A stretch of 64,000 nt of DNA, taken from assembly GCA_016789845.1 (NCBI GenBank), contig JAEUQA010000045.1:1-64000 (forward strand), read 5' to 3'. Origin of the DNA: Chromatiales bacterium (GTDB taxonomy: Bacteria; Pseudomonadota; Gammaproteobacteria; Steroidobacterales; GCA-2729495). The notes beneath the pieces were generated by a model. It saw only the letters and a list, made by a program, of their open reading frames with translations, was not told the DNA's origin and made no database searches. The translations under genes were made by a program, and so were the position numbers. This document shows positions 30,801 to 38,293 of the stretch, piece by piece (position 1 is the stretch's first letter; each line of letters opens with the position of its first letter).

Positions 30801-32009
30801 CTCGTTTCCCCGGACGGCACCCGCCTCTACGTCAGCAACTTCATGGACCGTACCGTCGACGTGTTCGACCTGTCGCCACTGGTGGTCGACGGGATCGCCA
30901 GCGTGCCCCGCCTGGCCACCTTGCAGTCGGTGACTGGCGAAGTGCTGGCACCCACAGTCCTCCTGGGCAAGCAGCTGTTCTACGACGCCCGGGACCCGCG
31001 GCTGGCCCTGGACCGCTACATGAGCTGTGCGACGTGCCACAACGACGGCGGCGCCGACGGGCGCGTGTGGGACATTACCGGCATGGGCGAGGGCCTGCGC
31101 AACACGATCAGCCTGCGGGGACGCGCTGCCGGCCAGGGTTTCCTGCACTGGAGCAACAACTTCGATGAACTGCAGGATTTCGAGGGCCAGATCCGCGCCC
31201 TGGCCGGCGGCACCGGCCTGATGAGCGATGCGGCCTTCAACTCAGGCACGCGCAGCCAGCCGCTCGGCATTCCGAAGGCCGGGCTGAGCGCGGATTTGGA
31301 CGCGCTCGCGGCCTATGTGGCCTCCCTGGCCTCCTTCGATCCGAGCCCCGCGCGGAACAGCGATGGCAGCCTCACGGCCGAAGCCGTGCAGGGGCGGGAG
31401 ATCTTTGCGCAGCGGAATTGCGCGGCCTGCCACGGCGGCGCTGCCTTTACGACCAGCGGTCCCGGAACCCTCGTGGATGTCGGCACGCTCAAGGCAGCCA
31501 GCGGCCAGCGCCTGGGCGGCCCGCTCACGGGTATCGACGTGCCGACGCTCCGGGACGTGTGGGCGACTGCCCCGTACCTGCATGACGGTTCTGCGCCCTC
31601 CCTGGGCGCGGCTATCCAGGCTCACGCTCCCGTGCCCGCGGGCGATCTGCAGGCGCTCGCGGCCTATGTGGAGCAGATCGGTAGCGACGAAGGCGAGGCG
31701 CCCGTGGCCGATCAGGACGGGGACGGAATCGTCGACGCCCTGGACAACTGCATGCTGGTGCCGAACCCGGCCCAGTGCGACTCGGATGCCGACGGCTACG
31801 GGAATCGCTGCGACGCAGACCTGAGCAACAACGGCACCACCAACGCCCAGGACACTGCCCTGTTCCGCGCGCAGCTGGGCCAGCCGAGCGTGGCCCCGAC
31901 CTACAACCCGGCCGACCTGAACTGCAGCGGGAGTGTGAACGCACAGGACACCGTGCTGTTCCGCAGCCTGCTCGGCCAGCCACCAGGGCCTTCCGGCCTC
32001 AAGCCCTGA
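27831..32009 (+). CDS. Exported copper radical oxidase-dihaem cytochrome-dockerin fusion
   Basis: A 1392-residue secreted protein. Signal peptide about 1-23. Residues 25-485 form a galactose/glyoxal-oxidase-like Kelch domain plus DUF1929: the radical-site residues C95 (FCSSQVV), Y149 (ARWYSTATV), Y337/H338 (ARLYHSMALLLPD) and H427 (VTHSWNMDQR) align with galactose oxidase C228, Y272, Y495/H496, H581. Then come a putative Ig domain (about 493-575), a PKD domain (590-665) and a YncE-like propeller (690-1015). A cytochrome-peroxidase-like domain has haem sites CATCH (1066-1070) and CAACH (1197-1201). It ends with a thrombospondin-3-type calcium repeat (1294-1328) and two dockerin-like repeats (1330-1352, 1362-1384). 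ATG 27831 fits the signal peptide; ATG 27774 is in frame upstream. Substrate is unknown. Confidence 0.88.
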   Translation: MTRIPALPGLLLGLALAAGLARADNVNGAWSNVHDWPLIPVHAVLLPDERVLSYGSSANGLQGGRFIYDVWDQQAGGLAGGHLTLPNQTVTDIFCSSQVVLPGGDVFIAGGDVWNGSQVLNSANPNTNLFRLSNNTLTTQNNMNRARWYSTATVLTNGEVYVQGGTSGTDRPEVRQSNGTFRLLTGANTSSYDFMYPRNWVAPSGLVFGYDSGGKMYTVNPTGTGTFTSRGTFTGPTGNDASAVMFRPGRILQFGGNSNQARIIDITGTNPVVTTTGNLLRKRVLVNATVLPDGRVLATGGSGVWNSKTDVTNYAEIWNPNTGVWTQHSSGVKARLYHSMALLLPDASVLVGGGGANSPTTSLPENNTNVEVYYPPYLYSVGGGFASRPAITGVQNSMTIGETFPVDWTGTGSISRVTLIKTGSVTHSWNMDQRFVEATFRQSGDRVMVQAPTRAADAPPGFYILFLLNAAGTPSVGRIVEIPVAATPNPAITPVLAPPGNQSGPQGTPVSLQLSATDPNGDDLGYAATGLPAGLSINPLTGLIAGTPTTPGSYNVVVAASDGVNTATANLVWQISQIDPLVLAPLPQPAPVVHGSTVSFSGIVSNGVIPQFRWYFDDGTPETAWSSSPAIEHVFAQPGVYYVTLTVTDSRGGQQFSTIPVTVHFPLTALAPASSGNLAYGAPGGATDRLWVVNQDNNSVSVFNAANNARVAEIPVQLAPRAVAIAPDGSVWVTNRQSASISVIDPVALTVSATVPLPRGSQPFGLVFAPGGSAGYVVLEGLGKVLKLSVASRQVLDEADVGPHPRHASVSGDGATLYVSRFITPPLPGEDTAVVQPGTAGGEVVELATGDLQVVRTIALRHLSVPDTAIQGSGVPNYLGPAVISPDGTQAFVPSKQDNIRRGTLRSGLNLNFQNTVRAITSRLDLVADTEDLGRRIDHDNASVTSAIAFDRLGVYAFAALETSREVAVVSAHTGIEVLRVDVGRAPQGLLVSPDGTRLYVSNFMDRTVDVFDLSPLVVDGIASVPRLATLQSVTGEVLAPTVLLGKQLFYDARDPRLALDRYMSCATCHNDGGADGRVWDITGMGEGLRNTISLRGRAAGQGFLHWSNNFDELQDFEGQIRALAGGTGLMSDAAFNSGTRSQPLGIPKAGLSADLDALAAYVASLASFDPSPARNSDGSLTAEAVQGREIFAQRNCAACHGGAAFTTSGPGTLVDVGTLKAASGQRLGGPLTGIDVPTLRDVWATAPYLHDGSAPSLGAAIQAHAPVPAGDLQALAAYVEQIGSDEGEAPVADQDGDGIVDALDNCMLVPNPAQCDSDADGYGNRCDADLSNNGTTNAQDTALFRAQLGQPSVAPTYNPADLNCSGSVNAQDTVLFRSLLGQPPGPSGLKP

Positions 32010-32150
32010 GGCGGCCGCCATGGGCGCGCCCCGCCGTGGCCCTTGTGCACCGCGGGTTTGACCGGGCGCCGTTACCGGCGCACAGTCCCCCGGCACGGCT
32101 GACATTTCTCAACCGTCAACGGCCAGGGATGGCGCACAGGAGAAACTCCC

Positions 32151-32756
32151 ATGTTCAAGCTCCCGCATGCCCTGATCGCCGCCCTGCTGCTCGCGATGGC
32201 GCCCCTCGCCCAGGGTGCCGTGATCGTCTACACCGCCGACCTGAGCGGCCCGGCAGAGTCACCGCCCAACGCCTCGCCCGGCACCGGATTTGCCCAGGTG
32301 ATCTACGACTCCGTGGGCCAGACCCTGACCATCTCCGCCAGCTTCCAGGATCTTGTGGGCCCGACCACCGTCGCGCACATCCACTGCTGCACGGCGACTC
32401 CGTTGACAGACAACGTCGGCGTGGCGGTGACGCCCGGAACGCTGCCCGGCTTCCCGGTGGGTGTGACGTCGGGCAGTTACGACCCCGTCGTGATCGATCT
32501 CACCGCCACGGCGAGCTACACGGCCGGCTTCCTCACTAACTTTGGGGGCGGAACCCCGGCCGGCGCCGAGGCCGCCCTGATCGCCGGCATGAATGGCGAC
32601 ACGGCCTACTTCAACATCCACAGCAGCGTGTTCCCCGCTGGCGAGATCCGCGGGTTCCTCGCGCCGATACCGCTGCCTGCGGGGGCCTGGCTGCTGGCTT
32701 CGGCCGTTGCCGTGCTCGCGCCCCTGCGGAGGCGTGTGCTCAGGCCACGATCATGA
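32151..32756 (+). CDS. CHRD-domain exported protein with VPLPA/PEP-CTERM-like tail
   Basis: A 201-residue protein with a signal peptide (residues 1-22), a CHRD beta-sandwich domain (about 25-165, with TVAHIHCC and the late FNIHSSVFPAGEIRGFL signature) and a C-terminal IPLPAGAWLLASA helix followed by an arginine cluster. That tail matches the VPLPA variant of the PEP-CTERM exosortase signal. It is 141 bases after the copper oxidase gene, with GGAG near its start, and might be part of the same locus. Its last 17 bases overlap the convergent thioesterase gene. Confidence 0.85.
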   Translation: MFKLPHALIAALLLAMAPLAQGAVIVYTADLSGPAESPPNASPGTGFAQVIYDSVGQTLTISASFQDLVGPTTVAHIHCCTATPLTDNVGVAVTPGTLPGFPVGVTSGSYDPVVIDLTATASYTAGFLTNFGGGTPAGAEAALIAGMNGDTAYFNIHSSVFPAGEIRGFLAPIPLPAGAWLLASAVAVLAPLRRRVLRPRS

Positions 32757-33135
32757 AGCTCGCTTCGGTCTCCGCGACCAGCGAGCCGTCGTCGGCCTTC
32801 AGCATCCGCCCCTCGAGAAAGGCCACCTTGCCCTTCTGCTTCACGAGCCGACCTTCGAGCAGCACGCGGGTACCGATCACGAGCGGCTGGCGGTAGCGGA
32901 TCTCGCAGCGGGCAGTGTGGGCGCGGATGCCCTTCAGGAACATCCAGTTGGCCATCACGTCGTCGAGCGCGCTGAAGACGATGCCGCCGTGGGTCAGCTG
33001 GTCGTAGCCGCCATGATCGGGCCCGGGGGTGAACTCCGAGCGGCAGACATCCTGGTCGTCGATGTGGAAGCGCAGCCGGAGCCCGATCGGGTTGCCGGGC
33101 CCGCAGACGAAACAGCGATTGGCATCGGGTCGCAC
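32740..33135 (-). CDS. Hotdog-fold thioesterase (PaaI-like)
   Basis: A 131-residue single hotdog-domain protein with the PaaI-type core HGGIVFSALDDVMANW and the strand EIRYRQPLVIGTRVLLEGRL. Enzymes of this group hydrolyse acyl-CoA thioesters. Two cysteines in RCFVCGPGNPIGL form the start often seen in this subgroup. The gene is divergent from the HIT gene with 29 bases between, and convergent with the CHRD gene. Confidence 0.82.
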   Translation of the reverse strand: MRPDANRCFVCGPGNPIGLRLRFHIDDQDVCRSEFTPGPDHGGYDQLTHGGIVFSALDDVMANWMFLKGIRAHTARCEIRYRQPLVIGTRVLLEGRLVKQKGKVAFLEGRMLKADDGSLVAETEASFMIVA

Positions 33136-33164
33136 CGCTCCTATGCTAGCCGCGGAGGTGGCCC

Positions 33165-33590
33165 GTGGCCTACGACCCGAACAATATTTTTGCCAGGATC
33201 CTGCGCGGCGAGGTGCCGTCCCACAAGGTCTGGGAGGACGCCGCCACCATCGCCATCCTGGACGTCATGCCCCAGTCCGACGGGCACACGCTCATCATTC
33301 CGAAGGCGCAGGCGGAGAACCTGTTCGAGCTGGACACGGCCGCGCTGGAAGCCGTGATCCGGACCGGTCAGCGGATGGCGCTGGCGGTGCGACGCGCGTT
33401 CCAGCCGGACGGCGTCACGCTGATGCAGTTCAACGGGGCGGAGGCCGGCCAGACCGTCTTCCACTTCCACCTGCACGTGGTGCCCCGCTACGCCGGGCGA
33501 CCGCTTCGCGCCCACGGGCGTGGCTTCGCGGATCCGGCGTTGCTGGCGGAGCAGGCCGCGCGCCTCAAGGCCGCGCTCGAATCCCGCTAG
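33165..33590 (+). CDS. HIT family nucleotide hydrolase/transferase
   Basis: A 141-residue histidine-triad protein. The catalytic triad reads HFHLHVVPR near residues 105-113, and the start NIFARILRGEVPSHKVWED is the common HinT/Hit-like opening. It hydrolyses purine nucleotide phosphoramidates or dinucleotides. GTG 33165 has a GGAGG sequence seven bases upstream. Its end overlaps crcB by four bases. Confidence 0.9.
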   Translation: MAYDPNNIFARILRGEVPSHKVWEDAATIAILDVMPQSDGHTLIIPKAQAENLFELDTAALEAVIRTGQRMALAVRRAFQPDGVTLMQFNGAEAGQTVFHFHLHVVPRYAGRPLRAHGRGFADPALLAEQAARLKAALESR

Positions 33591-33967
33591 GCCGGGCGCC
33601 CCAGGGCCAGCGTGAAGCCGGCCCAGGCGGCCGCCACGCCGAGCAGCACCTGCAGGCCGACCGTGGCGAAGGCGGTCCCGGTCTGGCCCGCCCGGAGGAG
33701 CACGAGGGTTTCGAGCGAAAAGGCCGAGAAGGTGGTGTACCCGCCGAGCAGGCCGGTGACCAGCAGCAGGCGTGCCTCGGGACCGAGCAGGGCCCGCGAT
33801 TCCGCCAGGCCGGCCAGCAGCCCGATGAGCAGTGAGCCCGTGACGTTGACCACCAGGGTGCCCGCCGGAAACGACGCGAGCGCCCCGGCGCCGGGCACCA
33901 GCGCGCGCTGGGCAACGCCGCTCACCAGGTAGCGCAGGACGGAGCCTGCGGCACCGCCCGTGGCCAC
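33587..33967 (-). CDS. crcB: Fluoride exporter CrcB
   Basis: A four-helix membrane protein that exports fluoride. Landmarks are GGAAGSVLRYLVSG, the PAGTLVVNVTGSLLIGLL helix and the GLLGGYTTFSAFSLET signature. GTG 33967 gives 126 residues but starts unusually late; the conserved N-terminus suggests about eight more residues, which would need a CTG start at 33991 overlapping the diguanylate cyclase stop (CTGA). No fluoride riboswitch was recognised, and the gene ends the envC-ctpA-GGDEF-crcB run. Confidence 0.87.
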   Translation of the reverse strand: MATGGAAGSVLRYLVSGVAQRALVPGAGALASFPAGTLVVNVTGSLLIGLLAGLAESRALLGPEARLLLVTGLLGGYTTFSAFSLETLVLLRAGQTGTAFATVGLQVLLGVAAAWAGFTLALGRPA

Positions 33968-33987
33968 GAGGAGGAGATCGCGAGCGT

Positions 33988-35028
33988 TCAGGGCGCGATC
34001 TCCCGGGGGCGGGGTGCCGGCAGGGCAGCGCGCGAATCCCGGCTTTGCTTCTCCTTGCGCAGGTTGCGCACGGCCTTGCGGAACAGGCTGCGGAGCTCGT
34101 GACCGTCATCCGGCGCGGCCGCCACGCCGACGGTCACGGCCAGCCGGCGCATCGCGTAGTCGAAGTCCTGGGTTCCGGAGAACACGTCGTGGCGGATCCG
34201 GTTCGCCACGGCGTCAGCGGCGGCCCGGCCGCAACGGGGCAGCAGGATGACGAACTCGTCGCCGCCATACCGGGCGCAGAGGTCGCCCGTCCGGGTGGCC
34301 CGCTGGATGCTGGCGGCGACGGCCCGGAGTGCCCGGTCGCCGGCCTCGTGGCCGAAGCGATCGTTGATCTGGCCGAGCTGCTCCACATCGACCATCAGCA
34401 GGGCGCTGGGCGCGCCCGCCTCGCTGGCCGCCCCGTGCTCGGCATCGGCCAGCTTGCTGAAGCTGCGCAGGTTGTAGAGGCCCGTCAGGTCATCCCGCTC
34501 GGCCAGGAAGCGGATGGTGCGGGTGGCCCGGTCCAGGTCGCTGGAGAGCGCGCTGGTGAGGAAGGCCACCAGCAGCGTCGGCGCCAGCTCGGCAAACAGG
34601 CCGATGAGGGCGGGCATCGCCAGCGCCTCCAGGCCCTGGTCGAGCGCGCCGACGAGCAGCCTCGCGACCAGGATCATGAGCAGCAGCAGCCCGGTTGCCT
34701 GCCGGCCCAGCAGCAATGCGGCCGTGACCACCGGCAGGAGATAGAGGTGGCTGAGCGGCCCGGCGCTCTCGCCCGCCTGGGCGATGAGGGCGGTGATGAA
34801 CAGGGCCATCGCGGCAATCTCGAGCACGAGGCGGAGGCGCGGCTGGCCCCGGAGGCGGGGCACCAGGGGCATGGCCAGGACGGTGATGCCAAAGACGAGG
34901 AGCGTGAGGAACCAGTTCGTTGAGCTGGCGATGGCCTCGCGGGCCACGAAATGGAACAGCGCCGTGACCAGCAGCAACAGCAGCTGGACCTCCCGGATGC
35001 TCCGCGCAATGCCCTGCAAGGCGTCCAT
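33988..35028 (-). CDS. Membrane diguanylate cyclase (GGDEF)
   Basis: A 346-residue protein with a membrane-embedded N-terminal half (about six helices, residues 8-170) and a GGDEF domain (about 180-330) that makes cyclic di-GMP. The active site GGDEF is intact, and the inhibitory I-site RTGD lies five residues upstream, so product feedback is expected. ATG 35028 is chosen since upstream codons run into the ctpA gene. It follows ctpA by 10 bases. Confidence 0.88.
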   Translation of the reverse strand: MDALQGIARSIREVQLLLLLVTALFHFVAREAIASSTNWFLTLLVFGITVLAMPLVPRLRGQPRLRLVLEIAAMALFITALIAQAGESAGPLSHLYLLPVVTAALLLGRQATGLLLLMILVARLLVGALDQGLEALAMPALIGLFAELAPTLLVAFLTSALSSDLDRATRTIRFLAERDDLTGLYNLRSFSKLADAEHGAASEAGAPSALLMVDVEQLGQINDRFGHEAGDRALRAVAASIQRATRTGDLCARYGGDEFVILLPRCGRAAADAVANRIRHDVFSGTQDFDYAMRRLAVTVGVAAAPDDGHELRSLFRKAVRNLRKEKQSRDSRAALPAPRPREIAP

Positions 35029-35038
35029 GCGCAGCGTG

Positions 35039-36262
35039 CTAGTTGGCGCGGGTCTGGAGCAGCGGACCGGCGCCGAGGAGGCGCGCGGCCTGCTGCAGGC
35101 CTGCTTCGGCATCGCCGGAGGCAAGCTCCACGTCGGGCGTGATGCCATGGCCCTGGATCGAGGCGCCGGAAGGCGTGAAGTAGCGGGACGTGGTCAGCTT
35201 GATGGCCCGGCCGCCCGACAGGGGCATGACGGTCTGCACGGAACCCTTGCCAAACGTCCGGGTGCCGACGATGGTCGCGCGCCGGTGGGCCTGCAGCGCG
35301 CCGGCCACGATCTCCGAGGCCGACGCGGAACCGCCGTTCACCAGAATCACCAGCGGCGCGCCGGCCAGCAGGTCGCCCTGCGCCGCGTCGTGCCGGAACG
35401 TGGCGTCCCGGGTCCGGCCGCTGGCCGTGACGATGAGCCCGGCGTCGAGGAAGCTGTCGGCCACGTCGACGGCGGCGTCGAGCACGCCGCCCGGGTTGTC
35501 CCGGAGATCGAGGACGAGGCCACGGATCCCGCCAGAGGTCGAACGGTTGAGCACCGCTATTTCGTGCCGGAGGTCCTTCGCCGTGGTGTCGCTGAACTGG
35601 GAAATGCGGACATAGCCGTAGCCGTCGTCGAGCAGCCGGGAGCGAACGCTGTGGACGTCCACGGCGCTGCGCTCGAGGTTGAACGCCAGGGGCTCCGCCT
35701 GCCCGTCCCTGGCCACGGTGAGCGCGACATGGCTGCCCGCCGGGCCGCGCATGCGCAGGATTGCCTGGCTCACGTTGGCATGATCCACCGGCTCGCCATC
35801 AATCGTGAGGATGGCATCCCCCGCCTTGATGCCCGCCCGGTACGCCGGCGTGCCCTCGATCGGGGTCACCACGCCGACCCGCCCGTCGCCGGGTTGCAGT
35901 TCAAGGCCGATGCCGGTGTAGGTGCCGCTGGTGTTGATGCGGATTTCCTCGTACTCGCGGGGATTCAGGAACTGGGAGTGGGGATCGAGCTCGGCCAGCA
36001 TCCCGCGGACGGCGTTGTCCATGAGCTGCCGGTCGGAAACGGGCTCCACATACTCACGCTTCACGCGCTCCAGTATTTCCGCCAGCACCCGGGCATCCTC
36101 CGGAGGGAGGCCGGGCGGTGGGGCCGGGGGAGCGAGCAGGGCCGAGGCGTTCAGCCCGGCGGGCGTAAGACCGGCCAGCACGGCGCCGCCGAGGGCCAGT
36201 CCGAACCCCAGCAGGACCCCGGTGAGCAGCGGCAGCAAGCCTCTGATGCGAAAAGGTTTCAC
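35039..36262 (-). CDS. ctpA: Carboxy-terminal processing peptidase, S41 family
   Basis: A 407-residue periplasmic protease with an N-terminal signal/anchor helix (residues 9-30), a PDZ domain (about 105-180, with GIGLELQ and GIKAGDAILTIDG) and the S41 catalytic domain. The catalytic serine lies in NGGSASASEIVAGAL and the lysine in GTRTFGKGSVQTV. Such enzymes trim or degrade periplasmic proteins. It lies 76 bases after envC, an arrangement common in gammaproteobacteria that links proteolysis to cell-wall hydrolysis. Confidence 0.92.
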   Translation of the reverse strand: MKPFRIRGLLPLLTGVLLGFGLALGGAVLAGLTPAGLNASALLAPPAPPPGLPPEDARVLAEILERVKREYVEPVSDRQLMDNAVRGMLAELDPHSQFLNPREYEEIRINTSGTYTGIGLELQPGDGRVGVVTPIEGTPAYRAGIKAGDAILTIDGEPVDHANVSQAILRMRGPAGSHVALTVARDGQAEPLAFNLERSAVDVHSVRSRLLDDGYGYVRISQFSDTTAKDLRHEIAVLNRSTSGGIRGLVLDLRDNPGGVLDAAVDVADSFLDAGLIVTASGRTRDATFRHDAAQGDLLAGAPLVILVNGGSASASEIVAGALQAHRRATIVGTRTFGKGSVQTVMPLSGGRAIKLTTSRYFTPSGASIQGHGITPDVELASGDAEAGLQQAARLLGAGPLLQTRAN

Positions 36263-36338
36263 GGCAATCCAGGCATCGCAGTGGCTTTTGACAGTAGCAC
36301 AGGGTCCGGCGACCGGGGATGGACTGGCACACAGTCCG

Positions 36339-37526
36339 CTAGTTGCCCCATTGGCGGGGGTTCATGGGCCGGCCATTGCGTCGCACTTCGTAATAAAGGG
36401 CCGGACGGGGCTGGCCGCCGGTGTCGCCCACATGGGACAGCACGTCGCCGGCCGAGACCCGGTCACCCACCGTCCGGGAGAGATCCTGGTTGTGGCCATA
36501 AAGGCTGAGATAGCCGCCGCCATGATCCAGGACCAGCAGCAGGCCGAGACCGGGCAGCCAGTCGGCATAGACGACCTTGCCCGCCTGGATCGTGCGGACT
36601 TCCGCACCGGCAGGCGCCGCGATGAGGACGCCGTCCCAGCGCATCTGGCCGCCGGCCCGGGGCTGGCCGAAATCGGCCAGCAATTGCCCGGCGACCGGCC
36701 ACTTGCCCTTGCCCAGGGGCTTGCCCGTCGCCGGCGGCGCCGGCGCTTTGTCCGGTGCCCTTGATTCCTGGCGGGCCCGGGCGGCGGCGCGCTCGAGTTC
36801 CCGCAGCACGCGCTCCAGGCTGGCGGCCTCGGTCCGGGCCTGGGCCAGCTGCCGGTTCTGGCCCTTCAACTGGGCGTCCAGGCTGGCGACCACGGTCGCA
36901 CGCTGCTGGCGGGATCCTTCCAGCTCGGCCAGCTGTTCGCTCCGCCGGGCTTCGAGCGCAGCGAGGGCGGCTTCCTGTTCGGTCACCGCCTGCAGGTCCT
37001 GCTCCAGGGCCTCGAGGCTGGCCTGGATGGAGCCGAGGAGCTCGCTGCGACTCTGGGCCAGGTAGGCCAGCCAGGTGAGTCGGTGCCCGACTTCGGCGGG
37101 GTCTTCCTGATTGAGAAAGGCCCGGACCCTTTCGCTCCCGCCGGTCAGGTGTGCGAGGCGCAGCTGGCCGGCCAGTGCAGCCCGCTGCCGGTCGAGACTG
37201 GCGCGAGTGGCTTCCACCTGCCGGTTGAGCTCCACCAGCCGCCGCTGCGCCTCGGCAAGTTCCCGGCGGGTGGCGTTGAGCGCCTGACGGGTGCGGGAGG
37301 CGGCCGTCTCTGCCTCCCGCAGCTGCTTGTCGAGCTCGCTGCGCCTGGCCTGGTCCTGCCGTTTCTGCTTCTCGAGGTCCCGGATGCGATCCCGCACCTT
37401 CGCGAGATCTTCCTTGGTCTGGCCAGTGCTCTGGGTGGACTTGCCGGTGGCTTTCTGGGCAGCCGCCGGCCCGCCTGGCAGGGACACGAGCAGCGCCAGC
37501 GCGAAACAGGGCAACACACGGATCAT
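36339..37526 (-). CDS. envC: Murein hydrolase activator EnvC
   Basis: A 395-residue periplasmic protein: signal peptide (1-23), two long coiled coils (about 38-120 and 155-250), then a LytM/M23-like domain (about 285-395). The LytM metal site appears degenerate: the expected first histidine of the zinc-binding motif is absent (RWDGVLIAAP), although a YGHNQDL segment remains. EnvC proteins do not cleave peptidoglycan themselves but activate amidases at the septum. It is divergent from the rhodanese gene, with 54 bases between starts. Confidence 0.9.
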   Translation of the reverse strand: MIRVLPCFALALLVSLPGGPAAAQKATGKSTQSTGQTKEDLAKVRDRIRDLEKQKRQDQARRSELDKQLREAETAASRTRQALNATRRELAEAQRRLVELNRQVEATRASLDRQRAALAGQLRLAHLTGGSERVRAFLNQEDPAEVGHRLTWLAYLAQSRSELLGSIQASLEALEQDLQAVTEQEAALAALEARRSEQLAELEGSRQQRATVVASLDAQLKGQNRQLAQARTEAASLERVLRELERAAARARQESRAPDKAPAPPATGKPLGKGKWPVAGQLLADFGQPRAGGQMRWDGVLIAAPAGAEVRTIQAGKVVYADWLPGLGLLLVLDHGGGYLSLYGHNQDLSRTVGDRVSAGDVLSHVGDTGGQPRPALYYEVRRNGRPMNPRQWGN

Positions 37527-37580
37527 CGTCTGGCCAGTTTAGGCCATGGTTATAATGCGCCGCCAGCCAGATCGGACCTC

Positions 37581-38006
37581 ATGAACAAGCTCGTCGAATT
37601 CGCCGCGGCGAATCCCTACCTCGTCACCGCGACGGTGCTGATGCTCATCGCCGTCGTCGCCTTCGAGCTGCGCCTGCGGGCGCGCGCCAGCTTCGAGGTG
37701 ACGGTCGCCGAGGCCGTGCGCATGATCAACCGGGGAGCCGCAGTCGTGGATGTCCGCGATGCGGCGAAGTTCGCTGCCGGGCACATCGTGGACGCCCTTA
37801 ACATCCCGCCCACCGAGCTCGCGAAGGGCGAGGAGGGCAAGATCAAGAAGAAGCGCGGCGTGGTGGTGGTCTGCAATGCGGGCAACGAAAGCCTCGACTG
37901 CGTCCGCAAGCTGCGGGCTGCCGGGTTCGACGGCGCCTTCAGCCTGGGCGGCGGCATGGACACGTGGCTGCGGGAGAACCAGCCACTGGTCCGGGGCCAG
38001 CGCTGA
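37581..38006 (+). CDS. Membrane-anchored rhodanese-like protein
   Basis: A 141-residue protein with an N-terminal membrane helix (residues 12-30) and one rhodanese domain. The active-site cysteine is in VVVCNAGNES, and DVRDAAKFAAGHI is the CDC25-like start motif. It resembles YibN, found beside grxC and secB in many gammaproteobacteria, as here. The stop overlaps the grxC start by one base (TGATG). Confidence 0.88.
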   Translation: MNKLVEFAAANPYLVTATVLMLIAVVAFELRLRARASFEVTVAEAVRMINRGAAVVDVRDAAKFAAGHIVDALNIPPTELAKGEEGKIKKKRGVVVVCNAGNESLDCVRKLRAAGFDGAFSLGGGMDTWLRENQPLVRGQR

Positions 38007-38278
38007 TGCAGGACGGCGGGCCGGTGGTCGAGATGTACGCAAACTCCTGGTGCCCCTACTGTTCGGCCGCCCGGGCGCTACTCGACAGCAAGCAGGTGCC
38101 CGTCGTCGAGATCAACGTCGAGGAGTTTCCCGACCGCCGAGCGGAGATGATCGCGCGCTCGGGCCGGCGGACGGTGCCACAGATTTTCATCGGCGCCACC
38201 CACGTGGGCGGCTACGACGACCTGGCCGCGCTGGAGCGCGAAGGCCGGCTGGACCCGCTCTTGCGGGCCAATCACTGA
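38006..38278 (+). CDS. grxC: Glutaredoxin 3
   Basis: A 90-residue dithiol glutaredoxin with the active site CPYC near residue 17 and the glutathione-binding segments TVPQIFIGATHVGGYDDL. It reduces disulfides with glutathione. ATG 38006 overlaps the rhodanese stop, and secB follows after 15 bases, giving a rhodanese-grxC-secB-gpsA operon as in other gammaproteobacteria. Confidence 0.92.
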   Translation: MQDGGPVVEMYANSWCPYCSAARALLDSKQVPVVEINVEEFPDRRAEMIARSGRRTVPQIFIGATHVGGYDDLAALEREGRLDPLLRANH

Positions 38279-38293
38279 ACAGCGGGTAGCACC

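Noticed and set aside
36339..36700. EnvC as an active M23 endopeptidase
   Set aside because: The first zinc-binding histidine appears replaced; the domain order fits the non-catalytic activator.
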